NCBI GenBank assembly: GCA_964634815.1
Contig: CAZWMD010000006.1
Location: 62,001 to 126,000, forward strand
DNA: 64,000 bases
DNA from: JALZVT01 sp964634815
GTDB lineage: Bacteria > Pseudomonadota > Gammaproteobacteria > Pseudomonadales > Azotimanducaceae
Direction of reading: 5' to 3'
The notes under the pieces were generated by a model. That model made no database searches. It was not told the DNA's origin and saw only the letters and a program-made list of their open reading frames with translations. The translations under genes were made by a program, and so were the position numbers. This document shows, in pieces, positions 1 to 8,936 of this stretch (the first letter of the stretch is position 1; every line of letters starts with the position of its first letter).

Positions 1-458
1 CCATCCAAACCGGCTTCTCTCTGGCATTGTCCTGTGATTTTCGCATCGCGGCAGAAACCGCCAAACTCGGCTCGGCCACCCTGCGCTTTGGACTACTGCC
101 CGATGAAGGCGGCCAGCATCTGGTCGTTAGGCAACTTGGCCTTGCGGGGGCCATGGACTTCTTTATGCGCAAACGCATTATCAGTGCAAGCGATGCACAC
201 AAGCTCGGACTGGTGCACGAAGTGGTTCCTGAAGCTGAGCTCGAAGCCGAGGTCATGGCGCTTGCCAACGAACTTGCAAGCGGCCCTCAGGTTGCCATGC
301 GCATGCTAAAACGCAGCCTGTACAACGCCACCGAACAACCCTGGGCTGCGGCACTCGACGATATTGCCGCGCGCACCGCAATCACCGATCACCACCCAGA
401 CGCCCGGGAAGGCGTTGCCGCGTTTAAGGAAAAACGCGAACCAAAGTTCAACGCCTAG
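1..458 (+). CDS. Enoyl-CoA hydratase/isomerase family protein, 3' part
   Basis: This is the C-terminal part of a crotonase-fold protein; the reading frame is open from base 3 and the start lies outside the window. The fragment begins with the GFSLALSCDFRIA stretch, the helix and strand that follow the oxyanion-hole loop in this family (usually A-G-x-G-x-x-LALACDxRIA), and continues with the RFGLLPDEGG segment and the C-terminal KRSL and F-x-EKREPKF motifs typical of the superfamily. Such enzymes hydrate enoyl-CoA in fatty-acid beta-oxidation, but the superfamily also contains isomerases and dehalogenases, so the substrate cannot be given. It converges on mdh with 19 bases between the stop codons. 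Confidence 0.85.
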   Translation, partial: IQTGFSLALSCDFRIAAETAKLGSATLRFGLLPDEGGQHLVVRQLGLAGAMDFFMRKRIISASDAHKLGLVHEVVPEAELEAEVMALANELASGPQVAMRMLKRSLYNATEQPWAAALDDIAARTAITDHHPDAREGVAAFKEKREPKFNA

Positions 459-477
459 CGCAGTGAGCGCCTGCTGC

Positions 478-1455
478 CTAGCCGGGCAGCAGGTGCGCAA
501 CCATATCGCGCTCTTCCGCCAGTTCTTTTTCCGTGGCATCCATTCGCGTCTGGCTGAACTCATTGATCTGCCGACCCTGAACAATCTGCCAATCGCCACC
601 ACTGCAGGTCACAGGGAACGAATAAATCAGTCCCTCGGCAACGCCATAACTGCCGTCGGAGTAAACCCCCATGCTCACAACCCCATCGCTGCCAAGTGCC
701 CAATCGTGCATATGGTCAATGGCTGCATTAGCGGCAGAGGCTGCACTTGATGCGCCACGTGCTGCAATGATCGCAGCCCCGCGTTGCTGCACCGTTGGAA
801 TGAAGTCGTTTTCGTACCAGGCCGCATCCACCAGGCCAAGTGCTGCATCACCCTTAACCGTTGCTTCATGCAAATCCGGGTATTGAGTCGCGCTATGGTT
901 GCCCCAGATGCACAGATTATCGACATCCGTGCTGTGGGTGCCGGTTTTCTGGGCTAGCTGGGTCAAGGCCCGGTTGTGATCCAATCGGGTCATGGCCGTG
1001 AAATTACGCGGATCAAGATCTGGCGCGTTACGTTGGGCAATCAGCGAATTTGTGTTCGCCGGGTTACCCACCACCAGTACTTTCACATTGCGCGAGGCGT
1101 GATCATTCAACGCCTTGCCCTGGACAGAGAAGATCGCTGCATTGGCTTCAATCAGATCCTGTCGCTCCATTCCCGGGCCTCGTGGACGGGATCCAACCAA
1201 TAGCGCGTAGTCTGTGTCTTTGAAGGCAACGTCAGCATCTGAGGTTGCGCTGATGCCCGCAACCAGCGGGAAGGCGCAATCGTCGATCTCCATGATGACC
1301 CCGTTCACGGCATCCATCGCTGGCGGAATCTCAAGTAGCTGCAAAATAACAGGCTGATCCTCACCCAGCATGGCCCCGGAGGCGATGCGAAATAACAACG
1401 CGTAGCCAATCTGGCCAGCGGCGCCGGTAATAGTAATGCGTACGGGGTCTTTCAT
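478..1455 (-). CDS. mdh: Malate dehydrogenase (NAD)
   Basis: Interconverts malate and oxaloacetate in the TCA cycle. The 325-residue protein has the Rossmann dinucleotide loop GAAGQIG at residues 11-17, the mobile-loop arginines in SRPRGPGMER (about 90-98), the NPANTN substrate loop, TRLDHNRA, and the catalytic histidine His187 in IWGNHSATQYPD. These motifs belong to the long MDH type related to eukaryotic cytosolic MDH, not the E. coli type. I chose the ATG at 1455 because MKDPVRITITGAAGQIG is the family N-terminus; the frame stays open upstream to 1653 but that extension has no family resemblance. The gene is divergent from the GNAT gene, with 91 bases between the starts to hold both promoters. 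Confidence 0.93.
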   Translation of the reverse strand: MKDPVRITITGAAGQIGYALLFRIASGAMLGEDQPVILQLLEIPPAMDAVNGVIMEIDDCAFPLVAGISATSDADVAFKDTDYALLVGSRPRGPGMERQDLIEANAAIFSVQGKALNDHASRNVKVLVVGNPANTNSLIAQRNAPDLDPRNFTAMTRLDHNRALTQLAQKTGTHSTDVDNLCIWGNHSATQYPDLHEATVKGDAALGLVDAAWYENDFIPTVQQRGAAIIAARGASSAASAANAAIDHMHDWALGSDGVVSMGVYSDGSYGVAEGLIYSFPVTCSGGDWQIVQGRQINEFSQTRMDATEKELAEERDMVAHLLPG

Positions 1456-1546
1456 GCGTTGGTGTCCTCTTGATCCACTGCGTCTGTTCGAACCGGCGGA
1501 ATTGTAACCCAGTCGCGTGCTAACGTGCGGCGAGGAGAGACTGAGC

Positions 1547-2323
1547 ATGAAAAATCTTGTCCGCCGAGTCGAAGAGGCCTCTATGAATGCCTGGCCGGCC
1601 ACCCACCAACTGCTGCTCGATGGCTGGCTGGTTCGGCTGTCCAATGGCTTCACGAAACGGGCGAACTGTGTGGTGCCGGTCTACGACAGCACCGAGCCAG
1701 GCCCACAAGCTCTGCTGGACAAGGTTCGATACTGTGAAAACCTCTATGCCAGAGAACAGTTGCAGACCATTTTTCGACTCACCTCCGAGGGCCAGTGTGA
1801 CTCACTTGATGCGTTGCTGGCAGATCGGGGTTACAGCGTGGTAGACGAAACAGAGGTTCAGGTGCTGGACCTGATTGAGCGCTCGAAGGCCAATGACAGC
1901 GCTTCAGAACAGTCCCCACGGCCATCCGAACTGCATCTGCTGGGGCTACCCGAGTGGCTTCAGGTGTACGCCGAGCTTGCAGAAATGCCCAGACCAGCCA
2001 GTGAACTGCATCAACAGCTTATTCGCTCAATTCGGCCGGACTGCGCTTTTGCCGTCTTGCTTCGCAACAACGAGCCCGTCGCCTGCGCACTGGGCGTGCA
2101 GGAACACGGCCTGCTGGGTCTGTTTGATGTCATCACAGCGCGCCACCATCGGGGCCAGGGGCTTGGCGGTGCGCTCTTGCAGCAAATACTCGACTGGGCG
2201 ACGGACCAGGGGGTGGCCCATGCCTATCTGCAGGTCATAGCCAACAACGAACCGGCCCGCTCGCTCTACCAGGGGATAGGATTCACGACCCTCTATCGCT
2301 ACTGGTACCGGCTGACAAACTAG
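1547..2323 (+). CDS. GNAT family N-acetyltransferase
   Basis: A 258-residue acetyltransferase. The C-terminal half carries the acetyl-CoA binding motif RGQGLGGALLQ followed by the family's ANNEPARSLYQGIGF strand-helix, and the protein ends in the Tyr-rich RYWYRLTN. The N-terminal half (ASMNAWPATHQLLLDGWLVRLSNG) is of a type seen in two-domain GNAT proteins whose first domain has lost the CoA site. The ATG at 1547 is preceded by GAGGAG ten bases upstream; a GTG at 1517 is possible but has no such site. The acetylated substrate is unknown; nothing in the neighbourhood points to one. Confidence 0.85.
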   Translation: MKNLVRRVEEASMNAWPATHQLLLDGWLVRLSNGFTKRANCVVPVYDSTEPGPQALLDKVRYCENLYAREQLQTIFRLTSEGQCDSLDALLADRGYSVVDETEVQVLDLIERSKANDSASEQSPRPSELHLLGLPEWLQVYAELAEMPRPASELHQQLIRSIRPDCAFAVLLRNNEPVACALGVQEHGLLGLFDVITARHHRGQGLGGALLQQILDWATDQGVAHAYLQVIANNEPARSLYQGIGFTTLYRYWYRLTN

Positions 2324-2742
2324 TTTCTCTTTGCAGCTGATTAGCCCGCAAACCACCTAAAGTCGCTGGCCACAACAGATGTATAAATTTGTAATCTCTT
2401 GAGTAATCTGGCATTTTCTCTCGTTCGCTCCGCTAATTCGCGGGCACTTGAAACACCGGAAACTGACGACAATTCAACAAGTTAGCTACGCGATCAGGCA
2501 CATGTCCGACCATAGCCAACTTCATAATAACTAGTATAAAAACTAAATCGTTAGTAACCGAAATTTATATAGCCTCTGTGGCGACCTGATCCGCGCGTGC
2601 TTGACGTGCGCGGTCCTGGTCACCAACAGACAGACGGCCATCGCTGCCGACTGCACCTGTGCAAGAGTTCGCGCCAGAGAGCGCGTTGCCCAGGGTGCCC
2701 GGGTGCGTTATGCGCACCCAGCAGCAACATGGAGAGACGTAT
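2324..2742. other. Intergenic region and leader upstream of gltB
   Basis: 419 bases without a convincing gene. Bases 2370-2575 are AT-rich compared with the surroundings (runs such as GTATAAAAACTAAA near 2534), the likely promoter area for gltBD, but I could not find a well-spaced -35/-10 pair. No sigma-54 element (GG-N10-GC) or proper NtrC site was found here, unlike at glnA. Bases 2701-2719 form a perfect hairpin just before the gltB ribosome binding site. Confidence 0.5.
2701..2719 (+). promoter_or_regulatory. Hairpin in the gltB leader
   Basis: GGGTGCG (2701-2707), loop TTATG, CGCACCC (2713-2719): a 7-bp GC-rich perfect stem ending 11 bases before the GGAGAG ribosome binding site and 23 bases before the gltB ATG. 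There is no T-run after it, so it is not an intrinsic terminator. It could stabilise the mRNA or tune translation; the function is inferred only from position. Confidence 0.4.
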
Positions 2743-5700
2743 ATGACAAAGCCTTCGACCGAGGCCCCGCAAGCGACAGCGATCTTGGGTCCCGCTTCAC
2801 TCCTGGGGCCTGCTGCTAACGGGTTGTACAACCCCGATTACGAGAAAGACAGCTGCGGCGTTGGTTTTATCTGCGACATCAAAGGCCGCGCAAGCAACGC
2901 CATCCTCCGCGAAGCCGAGCAAATGAACTGCTGCATGGAGCACCGTGGCGGGGTTGGTTTTGAAAAAAATACGGGAGACGGCGCAGGCATCATGACTGCC
3001 CTCCCGCACTCGATGTTTGCAAGAATCGCCAGCGAAGAACTGAACATCTCGCTACCCGAGCCCGGCACCTATGGCGTGGGCAATGTTTTCCTGCCCCAGG
3101 ACGAAAAAGAACGCGCGCATTGCAAAACCGTTTTTGAAGAGCAGATCAAGGTGGCAGGTCAGGTACTGCTTGGCTGGCGCGAAATGCCCATCGATCCACA
3201 TGGGGCGGACATTGGCTCAGCGGCCCATGCCGCCATGCCCCATATCGAGCAGCTGTTTGTTGGCGCAGGCGAAGACTTTGAAGACGAAGAATTTGAGCGC
3301 GCGCTCTACTTAATCCGCAAGCACTCAACCCATTTACTGCGCGGCAACAACACGCTGGTACAACGCAAGCTGTTCTACGTGTGCAGCCTGTCTACCAAGG
3401 TTATTGTGTACAAGGGCATGCTCACCCCCGATCAGGTGTTCCCGTTCTACGCAGACCTTCGAGATCCTGACTTTGAAACGCACCTGGCCATGGTGCACTC
3501 GCGGTTCTCAACCAACACCTTCCCGTCCTGGGATCGTGCCCAACCGAACCGGTTTATGAGTCACAACGGTGAGATCAACACCCTGTTGGGCAACAAAAAC
3601 TCGATGAATGCCCGACAAGGCATGGCAAAGAGCGAGCGCTTTGGCGAGGACATCAAGAAGCTGTTTCCCATTGTTGAGCGCGACTGTTCCGACTCCGGCA
3701 CCTTCGACAACGTGCTTGAATTTCTGCTCATGAACGGCCGCAAGCTACAGGAGGCCGTGATGATGATGATCCCGGAAGCCTGGCAGCAACACGCGCAGAT
3801 GAGTGATGAGAAGCGCGCCTTCTACGAATACAACTCGTGCTTGATGGAACCCTGGGATGGACCCGCCTCCATCGCATTTACCAATGGCGATTGCATAGGT
3901 GCCGTGCTCGACCGCAACGGTCTGCGTCCGAGTCGCTACTACGTGACCGACGATGACAAATGCATCATGGCGTCAGAGGTTGGAACCGTTGAGGTTGATC
4001 CTGCGCGCATCATCGAAAAGGGCCGCTTGCAGCCCGGCAGAATGTTCCTCATCGATTTTGAAGAAGGCCGACTGATTCCTGATGAAGAAATCAAATCCAC
4101 CTGGTCAACCAAACGGCCCTACGGCGACTGGCTAAAAGAACAACAGCTCACCCTCGACGAACTGCCCAAAGTCAGCGGCAAAGGGCTCGACAAGGCAACG
4201 CTGCTGGAACGCATGCACACCTTTGGTTTCACCCAGGAAACCATGCAATTTATGTTGCGCCCAATGGTAACCGAGCTACGAGATCCGCTGGGTTCCATGG
4301 GTAACGACTCTGCCCTTGCGGTGATGTCCGATCGCTCCCGCATGCTCTACGACTACTTCAAACAGCGCTTTGCCCAGGTCACCAACCCGGCCATCGACTC
4401 CATTCGCGAAGAAGTCATCATGGCGCTTGAGTGCTACATCGGCCCCGAGAAAAATCTGCTGCAATCCACCGCAGAGCACGCCCATCGATTAAAGATCAGC
4501 CACCCGATTCTTGATAACAATGAGCTGGCTGCACTGCAGCAGCTCGACCATCGAGGCTGGCGCGCAAAAACAATCGACATCACGTTCCCGCAAAACTCGG
4601 GCCGTGAAGGTCTGAACGCAGCCCTCGAGCGCATCAGCACCGAAGCCCAGCGCGCGATTGATGACGGCTACTCGCTGGTTATTCTGTCTGACCGGGCCGC
4701 TGATCAAAACAATGTGCCCATCAGTGCCCTGCTTGCCTCGGGCACCGTGCACCAATATCTGGTGGCCAATGAATCACGCACCGCCATTGGTCTGGTTATC
4801 GAGACGGGCGAAGCGCGTGAAGTGCATCACCACTGTCTGCTGATTGGCTACGGGGCAGACGCCATCAACCCGTACCTCGCCTTCGAAGCCCTGTGGGATT
4901 CGCGCGAGCTGGGCATGTTTGATAAAGCCAAGCATATTCAGTCTGACGCGGACGTTGTCGCGGCGTACCGCAAAGCCGTTGCCAAAGGCGTGATGAAAGT
5001 GATGGCCAAGATGGGCATCTCAACGCTTCAGTCTTACAAAGGCGCGCAGATTTTTGAGATTGTTGGCCTGGCGGAAGACATTGTGGAACGCGCCTTTAAA
5101 GGCACAGCCAGCCGGGTCTCCGGTGTTGGCCTCACGGTGCTTGCCGAGGAAATGCAGCGTCGCCACAAGCGCGCCTATCCGGATCGTGATGCGATGCGGA
5201 TCCCGGTGCTAAACAATCCTGGTGATTTCCACTGGCGCAAGGGCGGTGACGCCCACATGTGGGATCCCAAGGCCATTGCAGAGCTGCAGGTTGCAGCACG
5301 CACCAACAACGAAGACTCGTATTGGCGTTTCGCTGAGCACATCAACAATCAAAATCACAAGAACGCAACGCTGCGCGGATTGCTTGATTTTGTACCCGGA
5401 GCCAACGGCGGCTCAATCGATTTGGAAGACGTTGAGTCCGAGGCCGAAATAGTAAAACGTTTTGCCACGGGCGCCATGAGCTTTGGCTCCATCTCAGCCG
5501 AGGCTCACGAGTCGCTGGCGGTTGCCATGAACCGTCTGGGTGGCAAGTCCAACACGGGTGAGGGCGGCGAAGACGCCAAACGATTTATTCCACTGGCAAA
5601 CGGCGACTCCAAGCGTTCAGCCATCAAACAGGTGGCCAGTGGTCGCTTTGGCGTCACCATCAACTACCTGACCAACGCTGACGAGTTGCAGATCAAGATC

Positions 5701-7341
5701 ATCCAGGGGGCAAAGCCTGGTGAAGGTGGCGAACTGCCTGGTCCAAAGGTGGATGACTACATAGCAAGCCTGCGCCACTCCACTCCTGGTGTTGGTCTTA
5801 TTAGTCCACCGCCGCACCATGACATCTATTCCATCGAAGACATGGCGCAACTGATCCACGATCTGAAAAACGCCAACCCTCGCGCGCGCATTAGCGTAAA
5901 GCTGGGGGCTGAAATTGGCGTTGGTGCTGTTGCGGCAGGCGTCACTAAAGCGCTGGCCGACCACATCGTGATCGCTGGCGACACCGGCGGTACCGGCGCC
6001 TCCCCCCTCACCTCAATCAAACACGCGGGCGTTCCGTGGGAGCTGGGAATCGCCGAAACCCATCAGACATTGGTAATGAACAATCTGCGCTCGCGCGTGG
6101 TGTTGCAAACCGATGGTCAGCTCAAAACCGGTCGAGATGTTGCGATCGCAGCGCTTTTAGGTGCTGAAGAATTTGGATTTGCCACAGCCCCGTTGATTGC
6201 CTTGGGCTGCATCATGATGCGCAAGTGTCATTTGAATACCTGCCCGGTAGGAATTGCCACCCAGGATAAAGAGCTGCGTAAAAAGTTTAACGGCGAGCCC
6301 GAGCACGTTGTGAACTATCTGTTTATGGTGGCCAAGGAACTGCGCCAGATCATGGCGGAGCTTGGATTTCACAGTCTTCCTGAAATGGTCGGCCGGGTAG
6401 ATGCGCTACGGACTTCTGATGCCATTGACCACTGGAAAGCAAAAGGCATCGATCTCACGGCGTTACTCACTCCGGCACAAGAGCCTGAAAACTTCCTTGG
6501 CTCTTACGCCATTCACAATCAAGACCATGGTCTGGGCAAAGCCCTGGATAACCAGCTGATGGAATACGCAGCGCCTGCGATTGAACGCGGCCAAAAAGTA
6601 TTTATGGAGATGCCAATCAAGAACACGCATCGGGTGGTTGGCGCCATGCTCTCCAATCTGATCGTGCGGCGTGTCGGGCCCCAGATGTTGCCCGACGACT
6701 CTATTCACTACAAATTTCATGGCTCGGCCGGGCAAAGCCTTGGCTGCTTCCTGGCCAAGGGTGTCACGCTTGAAGTCGAAGGCGATGCCAATGACTTTGT
6801 TGGCAAAGGTCTGTCCGGCGGACGCATTGTGATCTATCCGCCCGAGGTGTCCCAATTCAAGCCTGAGGAAAACATCATCGCAGGTAATGTTGTGCTGTAC
6901 GGCGCAACCTCTGGCGAGGTGTATTTGCGTGGCGTTGCAGCCGAGCGCTTTGCTGTCCGAAACTCTGGCGCTCGTGCCGTTGTCGAGGGTGTGGGTGATC
7001 ATGGTTGCGAATACATGACGGGGGGTCGGGTTGTGATTCTGGGTAAAACCGGGCGCAACTTTGCTGCGGGCATGTCCGGCGGCATCGCCTACATTTGGGA
7101 TCCCGAGCGGCGCTTCAAGGTGCGCTGCAATCCAGAGATGGTTGAGCTTGAATCTATCGAGGCCGAGGCTGACGCTGATGAAGTGTTTGAACTGATCACC
7201 AATCACGAACGCTACACGGGCTCTACAGTGGCCAGGGATATTCTGGCCAAGTGGGAAGAAAACCTCGCCCACTTCGTGAAGGTCATGCCAACCGATTACA
7301 AGCGCGTGCTAAACGAACAGCAAAGCGTATCTGCTGGTTAA
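2743..7341 (+). CDS. gltB: Glutamate synthase (NADPH), large subunit
   Basis: Catalyses the glutaminase and glutamate-forming half reactions of GOGAT, using 2-oxoglutarate and glutamine. The product is 1532 residues, the normal size. The class II amidotransferase nucleophile is Cys38 in KDSCGVGF, so a 37-residue propeptide is presumably removed. The central domain, FMN-binding (beta/alpha)8 synthase domain (GAMSFGSISAEAHE, NTGEGGED, PPPHHDIYS, GDTGGTGASP), and C-terminal beta-helix (GLSGGRIVIYP, GATSGEVYLRG) follow in order. The 3Fe-4S cysteines are Cys1156, Cys1162 and Cys1167. The ATG at 2743 is chosen for the GGAGAG site 7 bases before it; an in-frame ATG at 2710 lies inside the leader hairpin. 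gltD follows after 69 bases. Confidence 0.97.
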   Translation: MTKPSTEAPQATAILGPASLLGPAANGLYNPDYEKDSCGVGFICDIKGRASNAILREAEQMNCCMEHRGGVGFEKNTGDGAGIMTALPHSMFARIASEELNISLPEPGTYGVGNVFLPQDEKERAHCKTVFEEQIKVAGQVLLGWREMPIDPHGADIGSAAHAAMPHIEQLFVGAGEDFEDEEFERALYLIRKHSTHLLRGNNTLVQRKLFYVCSLSTKVIVYKGMLTPDQVFPFYADLRDPDFETHLAMVHSRFSTNTFPSWDRAQPNRFMSHNGEINTLLGNKNSMNARQGMAKSERFGEDIKKLFPIVERDCSDSGTFDNVLEFLLMNGRKLQEAVMMMIPEAWQQHAQMSDEKRAFYEYNSCLMEPWDGPASIAFTNGDCIGAVLDRNGLRPSRYYVTDDDKCIMASEVGTVEVDPARIIEKGRLQPGRMFLIDFEEGRLIPDEEIKSTWSTKRPYGDWLKEQQLTLDELPKVSGKGLDKATLLERMHTFGFTQETMQFMLRPMVTELRDPLGSMGNDSALAVMSDRSRMLYDYFKQRFAQVTNPAIDSIREEVIMALECYIGPEKNLLQSTAEHAHRLKISHPILDNNELAALQQLDHRGWRAKTIDITFPQNSGREGLNAALERISTEAQRAIDDGYSLVILSDRAADQNNVPISALLASGTVHQYLVANESRTAIGLVIETGEAREVHHHCLLIGYGADAINPYLAFEALWDSRELGMFDKAKHIQSDADVVAAYRKAVAKGVMKVMAKMGISTLQSYKGAQIFEIVGLAEDIVERAFKGTASRVSGVGLTVLAEEMQRRHKRAYPDRDAMRIPVLNNPGDFHWRKGGDAHMWDPKAIAELQVAARTNNEDSYWRFAEHINNQNHKNATLRGLLDFVPGANGGSIDLEDVESEAEIVKRFATGAMSFGSISAEAHESLAVAMNRLGGKSNTGEGGEDAKRFIPLANGDSKRSAIKQVASGRFGVTINYLTNADELQIKIIQGAKPGEGGELPGPKVDDYIASLRHSTPGVGLISPPPHHDIYSIEDMAQLIHDLKNANPRARISVKLGAEIGVGAVAAGVTKALADHIVIAGDTGGTGASPLTSIKHAGVPWELGIAETHQTLVMNNLRSRVVLQTDGQLKTGRDVAIAALLGAEEFGFATAPLIALGCIMMRKCHLNTCPVGIATQDKELRKKFNGEPEHVVNYLFMVAKELRQIMAELGFHSLPEMVGRVDALRTSDAIDHWKAKGIDLTALLTPAQEPENFLGSYAIHNQDHGLGKALDNQLMEYAAPAIERGQKVFMEMPIKNTHRVVGAMLSNLIVRRVGPQMLPDDSIHYKFHGSAGQSLGCFLAKGVTLEVEGDANDFVGKGLSGGRIVIYPPEVSQFKPEENIIAGNVVLYGATSGEVYLRGVAAERFAVRNSGARAVVEGVGDHGCEYMTGGRVVILGKTGRNFAAGMSGGIAYIWDPERRFKVRCNPEMVELESIEAEADADEVFELITNHERYTGSTVARDILAKWEENLAHFVKVMPTDYKRVLNEQQSVSAG

Positions 7342-7410
7342 GCAAAGACTTCTAAAAGATTTTCCCAAAACAACGACCTAACAAAAAGAACAATAGAGAC
7401 GAGCTGAGCA

Positions 7411-8913
7411 ATGGGTAAACCCACAGGATTTAAGGAATTTGAGCGTGTTGTTGCGCCGTACCGTGACCCTGCGGTGCGCATGCTCGATTTCAAGGAAATT
7501 TACACCGAACACAACAATAAACAGTTAAAGACCCAGGGCTCGCGGTGCATGGACTGCGGCGTACCTTTTTGCCAATCAGAAGATGGCTGCCCTATTCACA
7601 ACCTGATACCCGAGTGGAATGATCTTGTTTATCAAGGCCGCTGGCGAGACGCGCTCAACCGACTGCACAAAACCAACAACTTCCCCGAATTCACCGGCAG
7701 AGTCTGCCCTGCACCTTGCGAAGGCGCCTGTGTTCTCGGCATTACCGACCCCGCAGTTACCATCAAGAACATAGAAATGGCGATCATTGATCGCGGCTAT
7801 GCAGAGGGCTGGGTTGTACCCGAGCCACCAGAACAGCGTACAGGTAAGTCCGTTGCGGTCATTGGCTCTGGCCCAGCAGGCCTTGCCGCCGCACAGCAGC
7901 TCAACAAGGCAGGTCACACCGTCACTGTTTTTGAACGTGCTGATCGCATTGGCGGCCTGCTCATGTACGGCATTCCAAATATGAAGCTTGCCAAAGAACG
8001 GGTCGTAGAACGCCGGGTACAGCAACTTCGCGACGAAGGCATCAACTTTCAAACCAACACGCATATTGGCGACGGCACCAGCAACAGCAAACACATTAAT
8101 GAGCTCATCGAAAACTTCGACCGGGTGCTGTTCACTACCGGCGCCACTGTTCCTCGCGATTTGCCAATACCGGGTCGCGAATACAACGGCGTGCACTTTG
8201 CCATGGATTTTCTAAAATCAAACACCAAGGCGTTGCTTGATTCAGGCGCCCCGGATGACGCTGAGAGTTTTGCAGCAAGTGAGCAGGCGAACAACGCAGA
8301 TTTCATAAGCGCCAAAGACAAACACGTGATTGTCATCGGCGGTGGCGATACCGGCACCGACTGCATCGGTACGTCGCTACGTCACGGTTGCAAATCTCTG
8401 GTGAATTTTGAACTGTTTCCAAAACCACCAGAAGAACGCCTGGCCAACAACCCCTGGCCAACCTGGCCAAAAATATTCCGCGTCGACTATGGTCATCAGG
8501 AAGCCGCCCAACATTTTGGCGACGATCCCCGCGTGTACAGCATTTCAACCAAAGAATTCCTCAAGGACGAGCACGGTAACCTCAAAGGATTGCGTACGGT
8601 CAACGTTGAGATGAAAGACGGTAAAATCCAGGACGTGCCAGGCAGCGAAAAAGACTGGGAGGCAGACCTTGTGCTGCTGGCTATGGGTTTTCTGGGTCCG
8701 GAACATCTGGCCAGCGACGCCCTCGCTCTCGACTACGATGAGCGCTCAAACATCGCCGCACAATACGGCAAATACGCCACCAGCCACCCCAAGGTTTATG
8801 CTGCTGGTGATTGCCGGCGCGGACAGTCCCTGGTGGTGAGAGCAATCAACGAAGGCCGGGAGGCCGCACGAGAAATCGACCGCGACCTGATGGGCGACAC
8901 TCAACTGCCCTGA
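7411..8913 (+). CDS. gltD: Glutamate synthase (NADPH), small subunit
   Basis: Oxidises NADPH and passes electrons through FAD and two 4Fe-4S clusters to GltB. The 500-residue protein opens with the cluster-binding region (RCMDCGVPFCQ, GCPIHNLIPEW, RVCPAPCEGACVLGI), followed by the FAD Rossmann motif VIGSGPAGLAAAQQL and the NADPH motif VIGGGDTGTDC, and ends with the FAD-contacting YAAGDCRRGQSLVV. Length is slightly above the usual 470-490 owing to a loop rich in Ala, Asp and Asn around DDAESFAASEQANNADF. It is co-oriented with gltB and presumably transcribed with it. It converges on damX with 20 bases between stops. Confidence 0.97.
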   Translation: MGKPTGFKEFERVVAPYRDPAVRMLDFKEIYTEHNNKQLKTQGSRCMDCGVPFCQSEDGCPIHNLIPEWNDLVYQGRWRDALNRLHKTNNFPEFTGRVCPAPCEGACVLGITDPAVTIKNIEMAIIDRGYAEGWVVPEPPEQRTGKSVAVIGSGPAGLAAAQQLNKAGHTVTVFERADRIGGLLMYGIPNMKLAKERVVERRVQQLRDEGINFQTNTHIGDGTSNSKHINELIENFDRVLFTTGATVPRDLPIPGREYNGVHFAMDFLKSNTKALLDSGAPDDAESFAASEQANNADFISAKDKHVIVIGGGDTGTDCIGTSLRHGCKSLVNFELFPKPPEERLANNPWPTWPKIFRVDYGHQEAAQHFGDDPRVYSISTKEFLKDEHGNLKGLRTVNVEMKDGKIQDVPGSEKDWEADLVLLAMGFLGPEHLASDALALDYDERSNIAAQYGKYATSHPKVYAAGDCRRGQSLVVRAINEGREAAREIDRDLMGDTQLP

Positions 8914-8918
8914 CAGAT

Positions 8919-8936
8919 TAGCCTGCAACCAGGCTA
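8919..8936. terminator. Hairpin between convergent gltD and damX
   Basis: TAGCCTG (8919-8925), loop CAAC, CAGGCTA (8930-8936): a perfect 7-bp stem between the two convergent stop codons, overlapping the damX stop. There is no long T-run on either side, so termination by it would be weak or Rho-assisted. Confidence 0.4.

Noticed and set aside
2652..2663. TGCACCTGTGCA upstream of gltB as an NtrC site
   Set aside because: The halves fit but the spacer is 2 bases shorter-type (N2 between TGCAC and GTGCA instead of N7), so NtrC would not bind as at glnA. I also found no GG-N10-GC promoter next to it.
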